From Pseudomonas nicosulfuronedens (lineage in GTDB: Bacteria > Pseudomonadota > Gammaproteobacteria > Pseudomonadales > Pseudomonadaceae), in NCBI RefSeq assembly GCF_005877905.1, contig NZ_SWDV01000005.1, positions 186,001 to 250,000 of the forward strand: a DNA stretch of 64,000 bases. Reading direction: 5' to 3'. Below are positions 54,011 through 62,578 of the stretch, one piece after another. The notes under the pieces were generated by a model. The model worked only from the letters and a program-made list of their open reading frames with translations. It made no database searches and was not told where the DNA came from. Positions within the stretch are counted from its first letter, which is position 1; each line of letters starts with the position of its first letter. Both the position numbers and the translations under genes were made by a program.

Positions 54011-54864
54011 TCCTCGAGGATGTGGCTGCCGAAGGCAGCTCTCAGGTGGTCGATGCCTTCCAGGCGTTCGTCGAGCTGGCCGTCCATGCGCGCTACCAGA
54101 CTGGCGATCAGCGCTTCGACCTGGGCCATGGTCGGCACCAGGGTGTCGAAGGGCGATGGGGACTCCACCGGGGCGCTGATGATCAGGTCGGCGAACTCGC
54201 GCAGCGGCGAGTCATAGATGTCGGTGAACAGCACCACGCGGGCGCCACGAGCCTTGGCTGCGCGGGTCACGCCCAGCGCCTGGGCCTGGTAGCGGCGGTA
54301 GTCGAACACCACCACCAACGTCTGACGATCGATGTCGCCCAGTTGGTCGGGCAGCGCGGCGCCGTCGTCCAGCAGCAGGCAACCGCCGCGCAGCATGCGC
54401 AGGTGCGCCACCAGGTAACCGGCGAGGAAGCGGCTGAAGCGGCCGCCGTGGCAGAGCACGCGCAGCTTGGGGTCGAGCAGCCAGTCGCCGAGCAGGCGCA
54501 CGTCGTCGGCCTGGGTCAGCGCCAGGGTGCGCTGGATGCCTTCGCTGGCGTCGCTCAGGTAGTTGGACCAGACGTCGTCGCGGCTCATGCCTTCGCGGCG
54601 CCCGGCGAGCAGGGTGCGCGGCGAGCGCAGACGGTCGTCCACTTCGGCCATCAGCGCGTTCTGGAAGTCGCTGTAGCCGCTGAAACCGAGCTTCTTGACC
54701 AGGCGCAGGATGCTGGGATCGCTGACCCCGGCCTGGCGCGCGAGGCGCGACATCGGCCCGAGGCCGGCGCGCGGGTAGTCGTCGAGCAAGGCGCGCAGGA
54801 CCTTGCGCTCGGCCTTGGTGAGTTCGACTTCCGGGGTATTCAGGCGATCTTTGAGTGTGAGCAT
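54007..54864 (-). CDS. RpiR-family transcriptional regulator
   Basis: 285 residues from ATG 54864. N-terminal HTH (1-77; LTKAERKVLRALLDDYPRAGLGPMSRLARQAGVSDPSILRLVKKLGFSGYSDFQNAL) and a SIS domain (about 125-265; VLCHGGRFSRFLAGYLVAHLR; ALGVTRAAKARGARVVLFTD). It is first of the coupled rpiR-hydrolase-synthetase-amidohydrolase operon, so it probably autoregulates and controls the pathway. A TGTAG-CATTCA-CTACA palindrome lies 66 bp upstream, and ATAACAAGAGG is at the ribosome site. Confidence 0.9.
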   Translation of the reverse strand: MLTLKDRLNTPEVELTKAERKVLRALLDDYPRAGLGPMSRLARQAGVSDPSILRLVKKLGFSGYSDFQNALMAEVDDRLRSPRTLLAGRREGMSRDDVWSNYLSDASEGIQRTLALTQADDVRLLGDWLLDPKLRVLCHGGRFSRFLAGYLVAHLRMLRGGCLLLDDGAALPDQLGDIDRQTLVVVFDYRRYQAQALGVTRAAKARGARVVLFTDIYDSPLREFADLIISAPVESPSPFDTLVPTMAQVEALIASLVARMDGQLDERLEGIDHLRAAFGSHILEE

Positions 54865-54871
54865 GGGGGCG

Positions 54872-54882
54872 CCTCTTGTTAT
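54872..54882 (-). promoter_or_regulatory. Crc/Hfq CA-like motif at RpiR ribosome site
   Basis: ATAACAAGAGG on the minus strand; it resembles the AACAACAAGAGG Crc/Hfq site of Pseudomonas amiE and includes the ribosome site. Confidence 0.55.
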
Positions 54883-54916
54883 GGCGCCATTTGTATAATG
54901 TGCTTCAGAAAACTTC

Positions 54917-54945
54917 AATACGTATTTTTTGTAGCATTCACTACA
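54917..54945. promoter_or_regulatory. RpiR operator candidates
   Basis: AATACGTATT (54917-54926, perfect palindrome) and TGTAG-CATTCA-CTACA (54930-54945). TGTA...TACA spacing resembles HexR/RpiR sites. Confidence 0.45.
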
Positions 54946-55032
54946 GGCCACTCACGCGCTCTTCCCACCTGCCGGCGCAGAAGCCCGCGCCCCAGTTTCA
55001 GGCAGGCCACCTCCGCCGGGAGCTTGGCCGTC

Positions 55033-56580
55033 TCACGCCGGCAGCGGCTCATGCACCGGCATCGGCCTGCCGAGCAGGGTGCCCACCAACACGGCGAACA
55101 CCAGGGCCGCGACGCCCGCCACCAGCAACACCCCTTCGAAACCACCGATGAAGGCCTGTCGTACTGCGGGAGCCAGCACATCGCGCACGCTCGGATCGAC
55201 CAGCGACAGCGCCGCCGTGAAATCACCCGCCGCCGCCCGGGTCGCCATCTCGGCGGCCTTGTCCAGTTGCGCAGGAGCAAGCTCTGCCAGCGCATCACGC
55301 AGCAATCGGGCGCTGCGCGCAGCCAGCACGCCGCCGAGAATGCCGATGGCCAGCACGATGGCGGCAAAGCGCGTGGTGGTGCTCAGCCCCGAGGCCATGC
55401 CGGTGCGTTCGCGGGGCACGCAGGCCATGATGTTCTTCTGCGTGTCGCCGTTGAGCAGCCCGGCGCCGGCGCCCAGCACCAGGCTGGCTAAGGCAAAGGC
55501 CGGGTAACCGCCCTGCCCGACCGCCAGCGCGCAAAGCAGGTTGCCCACACCAACCAGCACCAGACCGAAGGCGAAAATCTGCGCCGGACCGAAGCGCTCA
55601 CTCAGGCGCATACCCACCCGTGGCACCAGCAACATCGCCAGGGCAAACGGCAGCATCCCCGCGCCCGCCGCCACCGCCGACAGCTGCAGACCGTTCTGCA
55701 GGTACAGCGGCAGCAGGGTCATCATCACCTGGGCACAGGCGGCGTAGGCGAACATGCCGAGCAAGGCGCCGATGAAACGGCCACTGCGCATCAGCCGCAG
55801 GTCGATCATCGGCCGCGCCTGGCTGCGCTCCACCAGCACGAACAAGCCCAGCAGGCCAGCGCTGACCAGCAGCCGCGCGAGGGTCGGCGGGCTGTCCCAG
55901 CCAACGCGGTTGCCGTCGATCAGCGCCCAGATCAGGTAGCCAAGGCCGCCAGCAAACGTCAGGCTGCCCAGCGGATCGAGTCGCGCTGCTGCGCTGTCGC
56001 GGGACTCCTCGATGCTGTGCATCGCCATCGCCCCCAGCAGCACCACCAGCGGCAGGTTGAGGTAGAAGATCCAGCGCCAACCCAGGGTGGCCGAAATCAC
56101 CCCGCCCAGCAGCGGCGCGAAGGTGATGGTGGCGCCCATGCACGCGCCCCAGAATGCCCAGGCGCGCAGACGCTCCTCAGGCTCATGGAAGCGATGGCCG
56201 ATGGCGGCAAGCGCAGAAGTCAGCAACAGCGCAGCACCTACGCCCTTGGCGGCACGGGCTATATCAAGGAACAGCAGGCTCGGCGCCGCGCCGCAGGCCA
56301 ACGAGGCCATGCCGAACAGCACCAGCCCGAGGAGCAGCATGCGCCGCCGACCGAATCGGTCGGCCAGGCTTCCGGCGGGCAGCAGGCAGGCGGCGAAGGC
56401 CAGCAGGTAGGCGCTGACCACCCACTCGATATCGGCGAAGGAACCGGACAGGTCGCGAGCGATGCCCGGCAGCGAAACGGCGACGATGTTGGTGTCGAGG
56501 ATGATCAGCGCGCAAACCGCCGAGGCGGTCAGCAGGGTGAAGCGGGCGGCGGGTCGTGCACAAACGGCGGGGTCGGACAT
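55033..56580 (-). CDS. MFS transporter, DHA2 (EmrB/QacA-like) family
   Basis: 515 residues, about 14 membrane helices. It has the DHA2 motif LDTNIVAVSLPGIARDL, motif A GSLADRFGRRRMLLLG, and motif C-type GATITFAPLLGGVISATLGWRWIFYLNLP. It is a proton-driven multidrug exporter of the inner membrane. No partner HlyD gene is adjacent. Divergent from a LysR regulator across 141 bp with a TTAG-N7-CTAA site. Confidence 0.92.
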   Translation of the reverse strand: MSDPAVCARPAARFTLLTASAVCALIILDTNIVAVSLPGIARDLSGSFADIEWVVSAYLLAFAACLLPAGSLADRFGRRRMLLLGLVLFGMASLACGAAPSLLFLDIARAAKGVGAALLLTSALAAIGHRFHEPEERLRAWAFWGACMGATITFAPLLGGVISATLGWRWIFYLNLPLVVLLGAMAMHSIEESRDSAAARLDPLGSLTFAGGLGYLIWALIDGNRVGWDSPPTLARLLVSAGLLGLFVLVERSQARPMIDLRLMRSGRFIGALLGMFAYAACAQVMMTLLPLYLQNGLQLSAVAAGAGMLPFALAMLLVPRVGMRLSERFGPAQIFAFGLVLVGVGNLLCALAVGQGGYPAFALASLVLGAGAGLLNGDTQKNIMACVPRERTGMASGLSTTTRFAAIVLAIGILGGVLAARSARLLRDALAELAPAQLDKAAEMATRAAAGDFTAALSLVDPSVRDVLAPAVRQAFIGGFEGVLLVAGVAALVFAVLVGTLLGRPMPVHEPLPA

Positions 56581-56701
56581 GGCAAGGCTTCCAGCGCGGG
56601 CCGACGCGCCGGGTTTTGCCCTCGCCGCGCCAGCCTTGTAGTGTTGCCTCCACGGTAACGCCCACGTGCGCCGGGCTTGTTAGCCACGGCGGCCTTCGTC
56701 A

Positions 56702-56716
56702 TTAGCCTGCGACTAA
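56702..56716. promoter_or_regulatory. LysR-type site TTAG-N7-CTAA
   Basis: TTAGCCTGCGACTAA, a T-N11-A palindrome directly before the LysR ATG, in the divergent MFS/LysR promoter. Confidence 0.4.
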
Positions 56717-56721
56717 CGAAC

Positions 56722-57609
56722 ATGGAAATCCGTCATTTCCGCTACTTCCTCAGCGTCGCCCGCCACGGTCACTTCACTCGCGCAGCCGAGCAACTGGGCA
56801 TCGCCCCGCCGACCCTGAGCCGGCAGATCCAGGACATGGAAAAGCAACTGGGCGTGCTGCTGTTCCAGCGCAGCCAGCGCGAGGTGCGCCTGACCGCCGC
56901 CGGTGAGGCCTTGCTGACGGAAGCCGAACTCGCGGTCCGTCAGTTCGACGCCGCGCAACTGGGCGCACAACGCGCCGGGCGGGGTGAAACCGGACATCTG
57001 CGCCTGGGCTACGTAGCCTCGGCGGCCTATTCCGGCGTGCTGCAGCAACATGTCGAGCAGTTCACCCGCGCCCTGCCAGCCGTAGACCTCGACATCAGCG
57101 AAGCGCCCATGGCGCAACTGCCGGCGCAGGTGCGCGACGGCGCGCTAGACCTCGCCTATGTCCGCTCGCCCATGAGCCTGCCGGAGGAGCTGGAAGCCAT
57201 CGCGCTGCAGGAAGAAGGCTTTGTCCTCGCCCTGCCCGCCGCCTCGCGCCTCAACGAGCTGCCGGAGATTCGCGCCGCCAGGCTGAGCGGGGAAACCTTC
57301 ATCCTTCCGGAGCAGATCTCCGGCACCCTGGAAGTTGCCAGCGTCGGCGGCTTTTCCCCACGCCTGGGCCAGCAGCCAGGCAGCCTGGTGGCGGTGATCG
57401 CACTGGTCTCGCTGGGACGCGGCATCGCCATCGTCCCGGAGTCAGTGGTGCGCCGGGTACAGCTGCCGCAGGTGAACTACCTTCCGCTCGCCGACTGCAC
57501 GCCGCGCTCCTGGCTGTCGCTGCTGCACCGACGCTTCGAGAAATCCCCGGTGGTGCGGCGCTACATCGAACAGATCAAGGCTCAGTCCGCCGACCACACC
57601 GCCAGCTAG
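56722..57609 (+). CDS. LysR-family regulator (BenM/CatM-like)
   Basis: 295 residues from ATG 56722. HTH MEIRHFRYFLSVARHGHFTRAAEQLGIAPPTLSRQIQDMEKQLGVLLFQRSQREV, effector domain about 90-290. Likely regulator of the divergent MFS exporter. Its last nine codons (AQSADHTAS) are read from the opposite strand of a decayed VOC-gene end, so the C-terminus was probably altered by that insertion or duplication. Confidence 0.9.
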   Translation: MEIRHFRYFLSVARHGHFTRAAEQLGIAPPTLSRQIQDMEKQLGVLLFQRSQREVRLTAAGEALLTEAELAVRQFDAAQLGAQRAGRGETGHLRLGYVASAAYSGVLQQHVEQFTRALPAVDLDISEAPMAQLPAQVRDGALDLAYVRSPMSLPEELEAIALQEEGFVLALPAASRLNELPEIRAARLSGETFILPEQISGTLEVASVGGFSPRLGQQPGSLVAVIALVSLGRGIAIVPESVVRRVQLPQVNYLPLADCTPRSWLSLLHRRFEKSPVVRRYIEQIKAQSADHTAS

Positions 57610-57641
57610 TAGCCGTCCGGATTGATGAAGTAGATGCGCCG
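57582..57641 (-). pseudogene. Remnant of a VOC-family gene 3' end
   Basis: Read on the minus strand, 20 codons give RRIYFINPDGY-stop-LAVWSAD-stop, matching RRFHFIDPDGYELAVWSAD of the VOC gene at 59621-59974; 52 of 60 bases agree. An in-frame TAG replaces the Glu codon. The remainder of the ancestral gene is not visible. It overlaps the last 28 bases of the LysR gene. Confidence 0.75.
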
Positions 57642-57664
57642 TCAGCCGAGGAACTCGAGGATAA

Positions 57665-57703
57665 GGCGGCCAACAGCAGTGATCTGCTTGCTGTTCGGCC
57701 GCC
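57665..57703. terminator. Hairpin downstream of the KAS II gene
   Basis: GGCGGCC-AACAGC pairs with its complement around a short loop, with one bulged base; six bases beyond the KAS II-type gene stop on the minus strand and between convergent genes. T-run is weak. Confidence 0.5.
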
Positions 57704-57709
57704 CAGGAA

Positions 57710-58984
57710 TCACTCGTTCGACCAGCGTCGGAACAGCACACTGGCATTGACGCCGCCAAATCCAAAGCCATTGGAGAGTGCGTAGTCGGTATGCAGCGCT
57801 TGTGGGCTGGTGGTTGCCAGGCAAAGCCCTGCGGCCAATGGATCGGGGTTATGCAGGTTGAGCGTCGCCGGGGCCAATTGGTCCCGTAGCGCCAGCACGG
57901 TGAAGATCGCCTCGATCCCACCGGCCGCTCCCAGCAAATGCCCTGTGGAAGACTTGGTGGCGCTGATGATCGGCGATGCAGCCCCCTCGAACACCGCCTT
58001 GATAGCCGCCAGCTCGGCCTTGTCCCCAACCGGGGTCGAGGTTGCATGGGCATTCAGGTGGCCGATCTGGCCTGGTGCTACGCCGGCCTGTTGCAAGGCT
58101 TTTCTCATTGCCCGCTGAGCCCCATCGCCGTCCTCGGGGCCGGAGGTGATGTGGTAGGCGTCGGCACTCGTGCCATAACCCACTAGCTCGGCCAAGGGTT
58201 CTGCTCCCCGCGCCAAGGCGTGCTCAAGCTCTTCGATGACCAGCAGGCCAGCTCCTTCACTCATCACGAAGCCGTCGCGCGCCTCGTCGAAGGGTCGCGA
58301 GGCCGTCTCCGGACTTCCATTGAATTCGCTGGCCAAGGTCCGTGCGGCCGCAAAGCCAGCCAGGCTGACGCGATGGATGGCAGCCTCCGCGCCGCCACAC
58401 AGCGCCACATCCACCTCACCGGCCAGGATCATGCGGGCCGCATCGCCGATGGCTTGTACGCCTGCCGCGCAGGCAGTGACCGGCGCTCCCAACGGTCCCT
58501 TCAAACCATGGCGAATGGAAACCTGGCCGGCTGCCAGATTGCACAGGAACGAGGGAATGGTAAAAGGCGACAGGCGACGCGGCCCCTTGCTGTCCGTCGT
58601 CCGCACCGCCTCGGCGATCGCCGGGAAGCCGCCAATGCCCGAGGCAATGATGGTTGCGGTGCGCTCCTGGTCCTGTGCTGTGGCGGGCTTCCAACCCGCT
58701 TGTGCCAGCGCCTCCTCCGCTGCCGCCAGCGCAAAGAGGATGAAGCGATCCACTTTCCGTTGATCCTTGGGGGACAGCACCCGGTCGGGGTCGAACCCGC
58801 CTTCCGAATCCTCCTCAAGAGCCGGCACCTGCCCGCCGATTCGCACCGAAAGGTCACCGATCAACGACTCCGGGAGCGGGCGAATGCCCGACTTGCCCGC
58901 CAGGAGGCGCTCCCATACCAGCTCCACGCCACAACCCAGCGGTGTAACGGCGCCCATTCCTGTCACAACGATACGTTTGCTCAT
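57710..58984 (-). CDS. Beta-ketoacyl-ACP synthase II-type (FabF-like)
   Basis: 424 residues from ATG 58984 (AAGGAG eight bases before). The Cys-His-His triad is intact: Cys172 in VTACAAG, His313 in NAHATSTPVGD and His349 in TKSSTGHLLGAAGG. It condenses malonyl-ACP with an acyl-ACP. There is no acpP or fabG gene nearby as in the housekeeping fab cluster, so it is an accessory paralogue. It is divergent from an HxlR regulator across 107 bp with a strong operator, suggesting inducible rather than constitutive expression. Confidence 0.92.
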   Translation of the reverse strand: MSKRIVVTGMGAVTPLGCGVELVWERLLAGKSGIRPLPESLIGDLSVRIGGQVPALEEDSEGGFDPDRVLSPKDQRKVDRFILFALAAAEEALAQAGWKPATAQDQERTATIIASGIGGFPAIAEAVRTTDSKGPRRLSPFTIPSFLCNLAAGQVSIRHGLKGPLGAPVTACAAGVQAIGDAARMILAGEVDVALCGGAEAAIHRVSLAGFAAARTLASEFNGSPETASRPFDEARDGFVMSEGAGLLVIEELEHALARGAEPLAELVGYGTSADAYHITSGPEDGDGAQRAMRKALQQAGVAPGQIGHLNAHATSTPVGDKAELAAIKAVFEGAASPIISATKSSTGHLLGAAGGIEAIFTVLALRDQLAPATLNLHNPDPLAAGLCLATTSPQALHTDYALSNGFGFGGVNASVLFRRWSNE

Positions 58985-59027
58985 CGAGGCCACTCCTTCG
59001 CGGCTGCTACTCTGTTGTACTGATGAC

Positions 59028-59050
59028 GTTACTATCATAATGAAAGTAAC
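59028..59050. promoter_or_regulatory. HxlR operator candidate
   Basis: Near-perfect palindrome with arms GTTACTATCAT and ATGAAAGTAAC (10 of 11 pairs) around one base, midway between the divergent KAS II and HxlR genes. Confidence 0.65.
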
Positions 59051-59091
59051 ATTCAATACGACAACCCCGACCACGAGCGCGAAGAATCGCT

Positions 59092-59586
59092 ATGCAACGC
59101 AAGACAATGAAAGATGCGGAGTGCCCGGTGGCGCTGAGTCTCGAACACGTAGGCGAATGGTGGAGCCTGCTGATCATGCGCGATGCCCTGCACGGCCTGA
59201 CACGCTTCGATGAGTTCTCCAGAAGCCTGGAGATCGCACCGAACATGCTCACCCGCCGGCTCAATGCGCTGGTGGAGGCAGGGCTGCTGGAGAAGCGCGC
59301 CTACAACGCAAAGCCTCTGCGCTACGAGTACATCCCGACCGAGCGCGGGCGTGACCTGAAAGCCGTTCTCTTCGCGCTCATCGCCTGGGGTAACAAGCAC
59401 TTCGCCGGGGATGCGCCGAGCGTCCAGGTGGTGGAGCGGGCAACCGGCGAGGTGCTGCAGCCCATGATGGTCAATCCCGAATCAGGCCGGATCGTTCCGT
59501 GGGAAGACTGCGCGCTCAGCCATGGCTCAGGCGCCAGCCAAGGAATGCGGGAGCGACTCGGGAGCATCAGGAACGACTGGACATGA
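59092..59586 (+). CDS. HxlR-family transcriptional regulator
   Basis: 164 residues; winged HTH of the MarR/HxlR type (CPVALSLEHVGEWWSLLIMRDALHGLTRFDEFSRSLEIAPNMLTRRLNALVEAGLLEKRAY), with Cys11 preceding the fold as in redox- or aldehyde-sensing HxlR proteins. The C-terminal extension of about 50 residues (VVERATGEVLQPMMV) is family-typical. Probable repressor or activator of the divergent KAS II gene through the GTTACT palindrome. Confidence 0.9.
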   Translation: MQRKTMKDAECPVALSLEHVGEWWSLLIMRDALHGLTRFDEFSRSLEIAPNMLTRRLNALVEAGLLEKRAYNAKPLRYEYIPTERGRDLKAVLFALIAWGNKHFAGDAPSVQVVERATGEVLQPMMVNPESGRIVPWEDCALSHGSGASQGMRERLGSIRNDWT

Positions 59587-59620
59587 GCCAGGCTCCGACG
59601 CAGCCCGGGCAGGTGTGGAA

Positions 59621-59974
59621 TCAGTCGGCGGACCACACCGCCAGCTCGTAGCCGTCCGGGTCGATGAAATGGAAGCGCCGGCCGCCGGGAAAGGCGAAGG
59701 TCGCGCGGCTGATGGTGGCGCCAGCCGCTTCAAGGCGGGCCTGGGTCTGTACCAGATCGTCGGAGTAGAGGATCACCAGCGGGCCGCCGGGGCGTACGGG
59801 CTCGCCCGTGGTGAAGCCACCGGTGAGGCGACCGTCGCTGAATTCGCAGTAGGTGGGGCCGTAGTCGGTGAACCTCCAGCCGAAGGCGCTGCCGTAGAAG
59901 GCCTTACTGCGCGCGATGTCACTGACGTTGAATTCGATGTTGTCGATCTGACGGTCGTGTCCACGGGTACCCAT
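59621..59974 (-). CDS. VOC-family (glyoxalase/bleomycin-resistance-like) protein
   Basis: 117 residues from ATG 59974 (AGGAGG six bases before). Two beta-alpha-beta-beta-beta modules: IDNIEFNVSDIARSKAFYGSAFGWRFTDYG and the second ending RRFHFIDPDGYELAVWS. Possible metal or substrate residues include His7 region and the Glu in GYELAVW. Substrate unknown. Convergent with HxlR. A decayed copy of its 3' end lies at 57582-57641. Confidence 0.88.
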   Translation of the reverse strand: MGTRGHDRQIDNIEFNVSDIARSKAFYGSAFGWRFTDYGPTYCEFSDGRLTGGFTTGEPVRPGGPLVILYSDDLVQTQARLEAAGATISRATFAFPGGRRFHFIDPDGYELAVWSAD

Positions 59975-60118
59975 AGTCGCCTCCTGGCAAGTCATGTGGG
60001 CCTGATCCTACGGCAAATCCCACGCGGGCAATGTGCACCGCGCCAGTCGGCCGCAGGGTAGTTGGCCATTCTGCGCGGATTGACGAATAATCATCGCGCC
60101 TCAGCCAGATTCGCCGCC

Positions 60119-60895
60119 ATGCTCAATGTCCCCCTCTCCAGCGTCGACCACCTCGACCGCAGCGTGCTCGCCATCGGCACCGACTACCCGCTGGGCACCC
60201 TGCTCAAGCCCCACTCCCACCGCCGCGCGCAATTCCTCTACGGTATGAGCGGGCTCATGGAGGTTGAGACCGAGGACGGTGCCTGGGTGATCCCGCCCTA
60301 CAGCGGTGTGTGGATTCCCGCCGGCAAGCAGCATCGGGTGCTGATGCGCGGCGTCAGCACCCGCAGCCTGTATATCGACCCGCAGGTTCCGGTACGTGAC
60401 ACCCTGCTGTGCCAGGCGCTGACTGTCTCGCCGCTGCTGCATCACCTGCTGCTGGCCAGCGTCGAGGTGCCGGCACTGCATGACGAAGGCGGCCGCGACG
60501 GCGACCTGATCCGCCTGCTGCTTCACGAGCTGCGCGAGGCGCCGAGCCTGCCGCTGTTCGCCCCGCTGCCGGCCCATCCGCGCCTGCTCGAGCTGTGCCG
60601 GGACTTCCTGCGCGCGCCGGCCATCGACGTCACGGCAGACCTCTGGGCCGCCGAACTGCACTGCAGCACGCGCACCTTCAGCCGGCTGTTCCGCCAGCAG
60701 ACCGGCCTGTCCTTCGGTGCCTGGCGCCAGCAGGCCTGCCTGCTCGCGGCCGTCACCCGCCTTTCCGCCGGCACACCCGTCACCCGCGTCGCGCTGGAGC
60801 TGGGCTATGACAGCCCGAGCGCCTTCTCCAGCATGTTCCGCCGCTGTCTTGGAGTGGCGCCCAGCAGCTATCAGACGGTCACTCAAGGCAGCTAG
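60119..60895 (+). CDS. AraC-family transcriptional regulator
   Basis: 258 residues from ATG 60119. Cupin-type N-terminal sensor (residues 10-105; LLKPHSHRRAQFLYGMSGLMEVETEDGAWVIPPYSGVWIPAGKQHRV) and two HTH motifs at the C-terminus (VTADLWAAELHCSTRTFSRLFRQQTGLSFGAWRQQ; TPVTRVALELGYDSPSAFSSMFRRCLGVAPSSY). Divergent from the VOC gene across 144 bp, which it may regulate. Confidence 0.9.
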   Translation: MLNVPLSSVDHLDRSVLAIGTDYPLGTLLKPHSHRRAQFLYGMSGLMEVETEDGAWVIPPYSGVWIPAGKQHRVLMRGVSTRSLYIDPQVPVRDTLLCQALTVSPLLHHLLLASVEVPALHDEGGRDGDLIRLLLHELREAPSLPLFAPLPAHPRLLELCRDFLRAPAIDVTADLWAAELHCSTRTFSRLFRQQTGLSFGAWRQQACLLAAVTRLSAGTPVTRVALELGYDSPSAFSSMFRRCLGVAPSSYQTVTQGS

Positions 60896-61072
60896 CACAG
60901 CTATCGGGCGCAACGCCGGAAGCGGCGGCGAGCCGCTGCGAACGGCCGTTCGTCGGCAATGCTAGCCATGAGCCACCAATCGCACATTTCGATGACCTGC
61001 CTTTAACACCGCCATAACCTTTCGGGCTCAAGCATGGAGTCGTCCGCCACGCGATTCCCTCGGAGAATGACC

Positions 61073-61573
61073 ATGGAGTTGAATTCTCTCTCGCTCGCCA
61101 TGCTGGTGCTGGCCTTCGCCGCCACGCTGAAGTCCCGCTCCGCGGACCTGCCGGTGAATGGCTGGGTGGAGGAAGTCCGCCTCTACCCCGGCGCCATCGC
61201 CCTGAAGGCCAAGCTCGATACCGGCGCCCTCACCTCGTCGCTGGATGCACGGGATATTCGCTATTTCCGCCGCGCTGGGCAGCAATGGGTGCGGTTTCGC
61301 GTGGTCGCAAGGAACCGCGAAACCGGCGAACCCTTCAGCCAGGAGTTCGAACGCCCACTGGTACGCCGGGTGAAGTTGCGGGGCGCGGGCGGCGTCGATC
61401 ATCGCCCGGTGGTGACGATGGAGGTGCGCATCGGCCAGCAGATGCTGGTCGAGGAATTCTCCCTGCGCGACCGCAAGGACATGCTCTACCCCCTGCTGCT
61501 GGGCCGTCGAACGCTGGCACGCATCGGGCCGGTGGATACCCGCCGGACCTTCACCCAGCAGACCCGCCACTAG
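61073..61573 (+). CDS. Exported retropepsin-like aspartic protease (ATP-dependent zinc protease/RimK-associated family)
   Basis: 166 residues from ATG 61073, preceded by GGAGA at a good distance (a Met at 61067 is too close to it). A hydrophobic N-terminus ([24 protein letters not shown]) looks like a signal peptide. [14 protein letters not shown] carries the single Asp-Thr-Gly active-site motif, and [10 protein letters not shown] is the hydrophobic flap partner. The family acts as dimers, often with peptidoglycan or RimK-type ligases; the role here is unknown. Confidence 0.85.
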   Translation: MELNSLSLAMLVLAFAATLKSRSADLPVNGWVEEVRLYPGAIALKAKLDTGALTSSLDARDIRYFRRAGQQWVRFRVVARNRETGEPFSQEFERPLVRRVKLRGAGGVDHRPVVTMEVRIGQQMLVEEFSLRDRKDMLYPLLLGRRTLARIGPVDTRRTFTQQTRH

Positions 61574-62469
61574 AGCGAGGTTGCCGGGCCTCCGGCCATA
61601 TCCAGCACCGCCGCCTGCTCGTCCACCAACTGGCGGAACAACTCCAGTGAGCGCGAGCGTGAGTCGCTACGCCAGATCAGCCAGGTGTTCAACCGGGCGA
61701 AGTCGCCGCTCATGGGCCAGGCACTGACCGAGGCACTGCCGGGCATATTGCTCAGCATGCTGCGCGGCATCACCGCCAGGCCGCCGCCGGCACTCACGCA
61801 GGCGAGCATGCTGTGGTAGGACTCCAGCTCGCGGATGGCACCGGGCGCCGCGCCATCCGCGGCGAACCAGCGTTCGAAGTGGTGGCGGTAGGAGCAGTTG
61901 TCGCGGAACACGTAGATCATCTCGCCGTCGGCATCCTGACCACGCCGGATCGGTGCGTGGTGCGAAGGCGCGACCACCAGCATGTCCTCGTCGAACACCG
62001 GCACACCCTCCAGCGCCGGGTGCTTGATCGGGCCGTCGACGAAGGCGGCGATCAGCTCGCCGGCGATTACTCCATCAATCATGTCGCCCGAGGGGCCGGT
62101 AGACAGGTCAAGTTCCACCTTCGGGTATTGCTGGTGGTAGCGCGCCAGCAGACGCGGGATGCGCACCGCCGCCGTGCTCTCCAGCGAGCCGATGGGGAAA
62201 CGCCCGGTGGGCTCCTTGCCCGAGACCACCACCCGCGCCTCTTCAACCAGCCCGAGGATACGCGTGGCGTAGACGAGGAAGTCGTGCCCGGCCAGGGACA
62301 GCCGCAGGCGGTTGTTCTCGCGGATGAACAGGTCGGCGCCCAGGTCCGCTTCCAGCTGCTTGATCCGTGTGGTCAGGTTGGACGGCACGCGGTGCATGGC
62401 CTGGGCAGCGGCGGCGATGCTCTTGTGGGCAGCCACGGCGCAGAAGATTTCCAGCTGGACCAGATCCAT
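61570..62469 (-). CDS. LysR-family transcriptional regulator
   Basis: 299 residues from ATG 62469 (GGAGA six bases before). [58 protein letters not shown]; effector domain 90-290. It is divergent from the semialdehyde dehydrogenase gene, with ATAAT-CGTC-ATTAT between them, and overlaps the protease gene 3' end by four bases (convergent). Likely regulator of the dehydrogenase. Confidence 0.9.
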   Translation of the reverse strand: MDLVQLEIFCAVAAHKSIAAAAQAMHRVPSNLTTRIKQLEADLGADLFIRENNRLRLSLAGHDFLVYATRILGLVEEARVVVSGKEPTGRFPIGSLESTAAVRIPRLLARYHQQYPKVELDLSTGPSGDMIDGVIAGELIAAFVDGPIKHPALEGVPVFDEDMLVVAPSHHAPIRRGQDADGEMIYVFRDNCSYRHHFERWFAADGAAPGAIRELESYHSMLACVSAGGGLAVMPRSMLSNMPGSASVSAWPMSGDFARLNTWLIWRSDSRSRSLELFRQLVDEQAAVLDMAGGPATSL

Positions 62470-62489
62470 TTCATTCTCCAAACGAGAGC

Positions 62490-62503
62490 ATAATCGTCAT
62501 TAT
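62490..62503. promoter_or_regulatory. Palindrome in LysR/dehydrogenase divergent promoter
   Basis: ATAAT-CGTC-ATTAT, perfect five-base arms, 21 bp from the LysR start and 76 bp from the dehydrogenase start. Confidence 0.4.
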
Positions 62504-62578
62504 TATTCAGTTTTCATAAGCATCGATCAACGCGACACTGGCTCCACTCCCTGCCACCCCACCCTCCAGGAGCGAGCC

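Noticed and set aside
55033-56580. Possible EmrAB-type tripartite pump
   Set aside because: No HlyD/EmrA or TolC gene adjoins the MFS gene.
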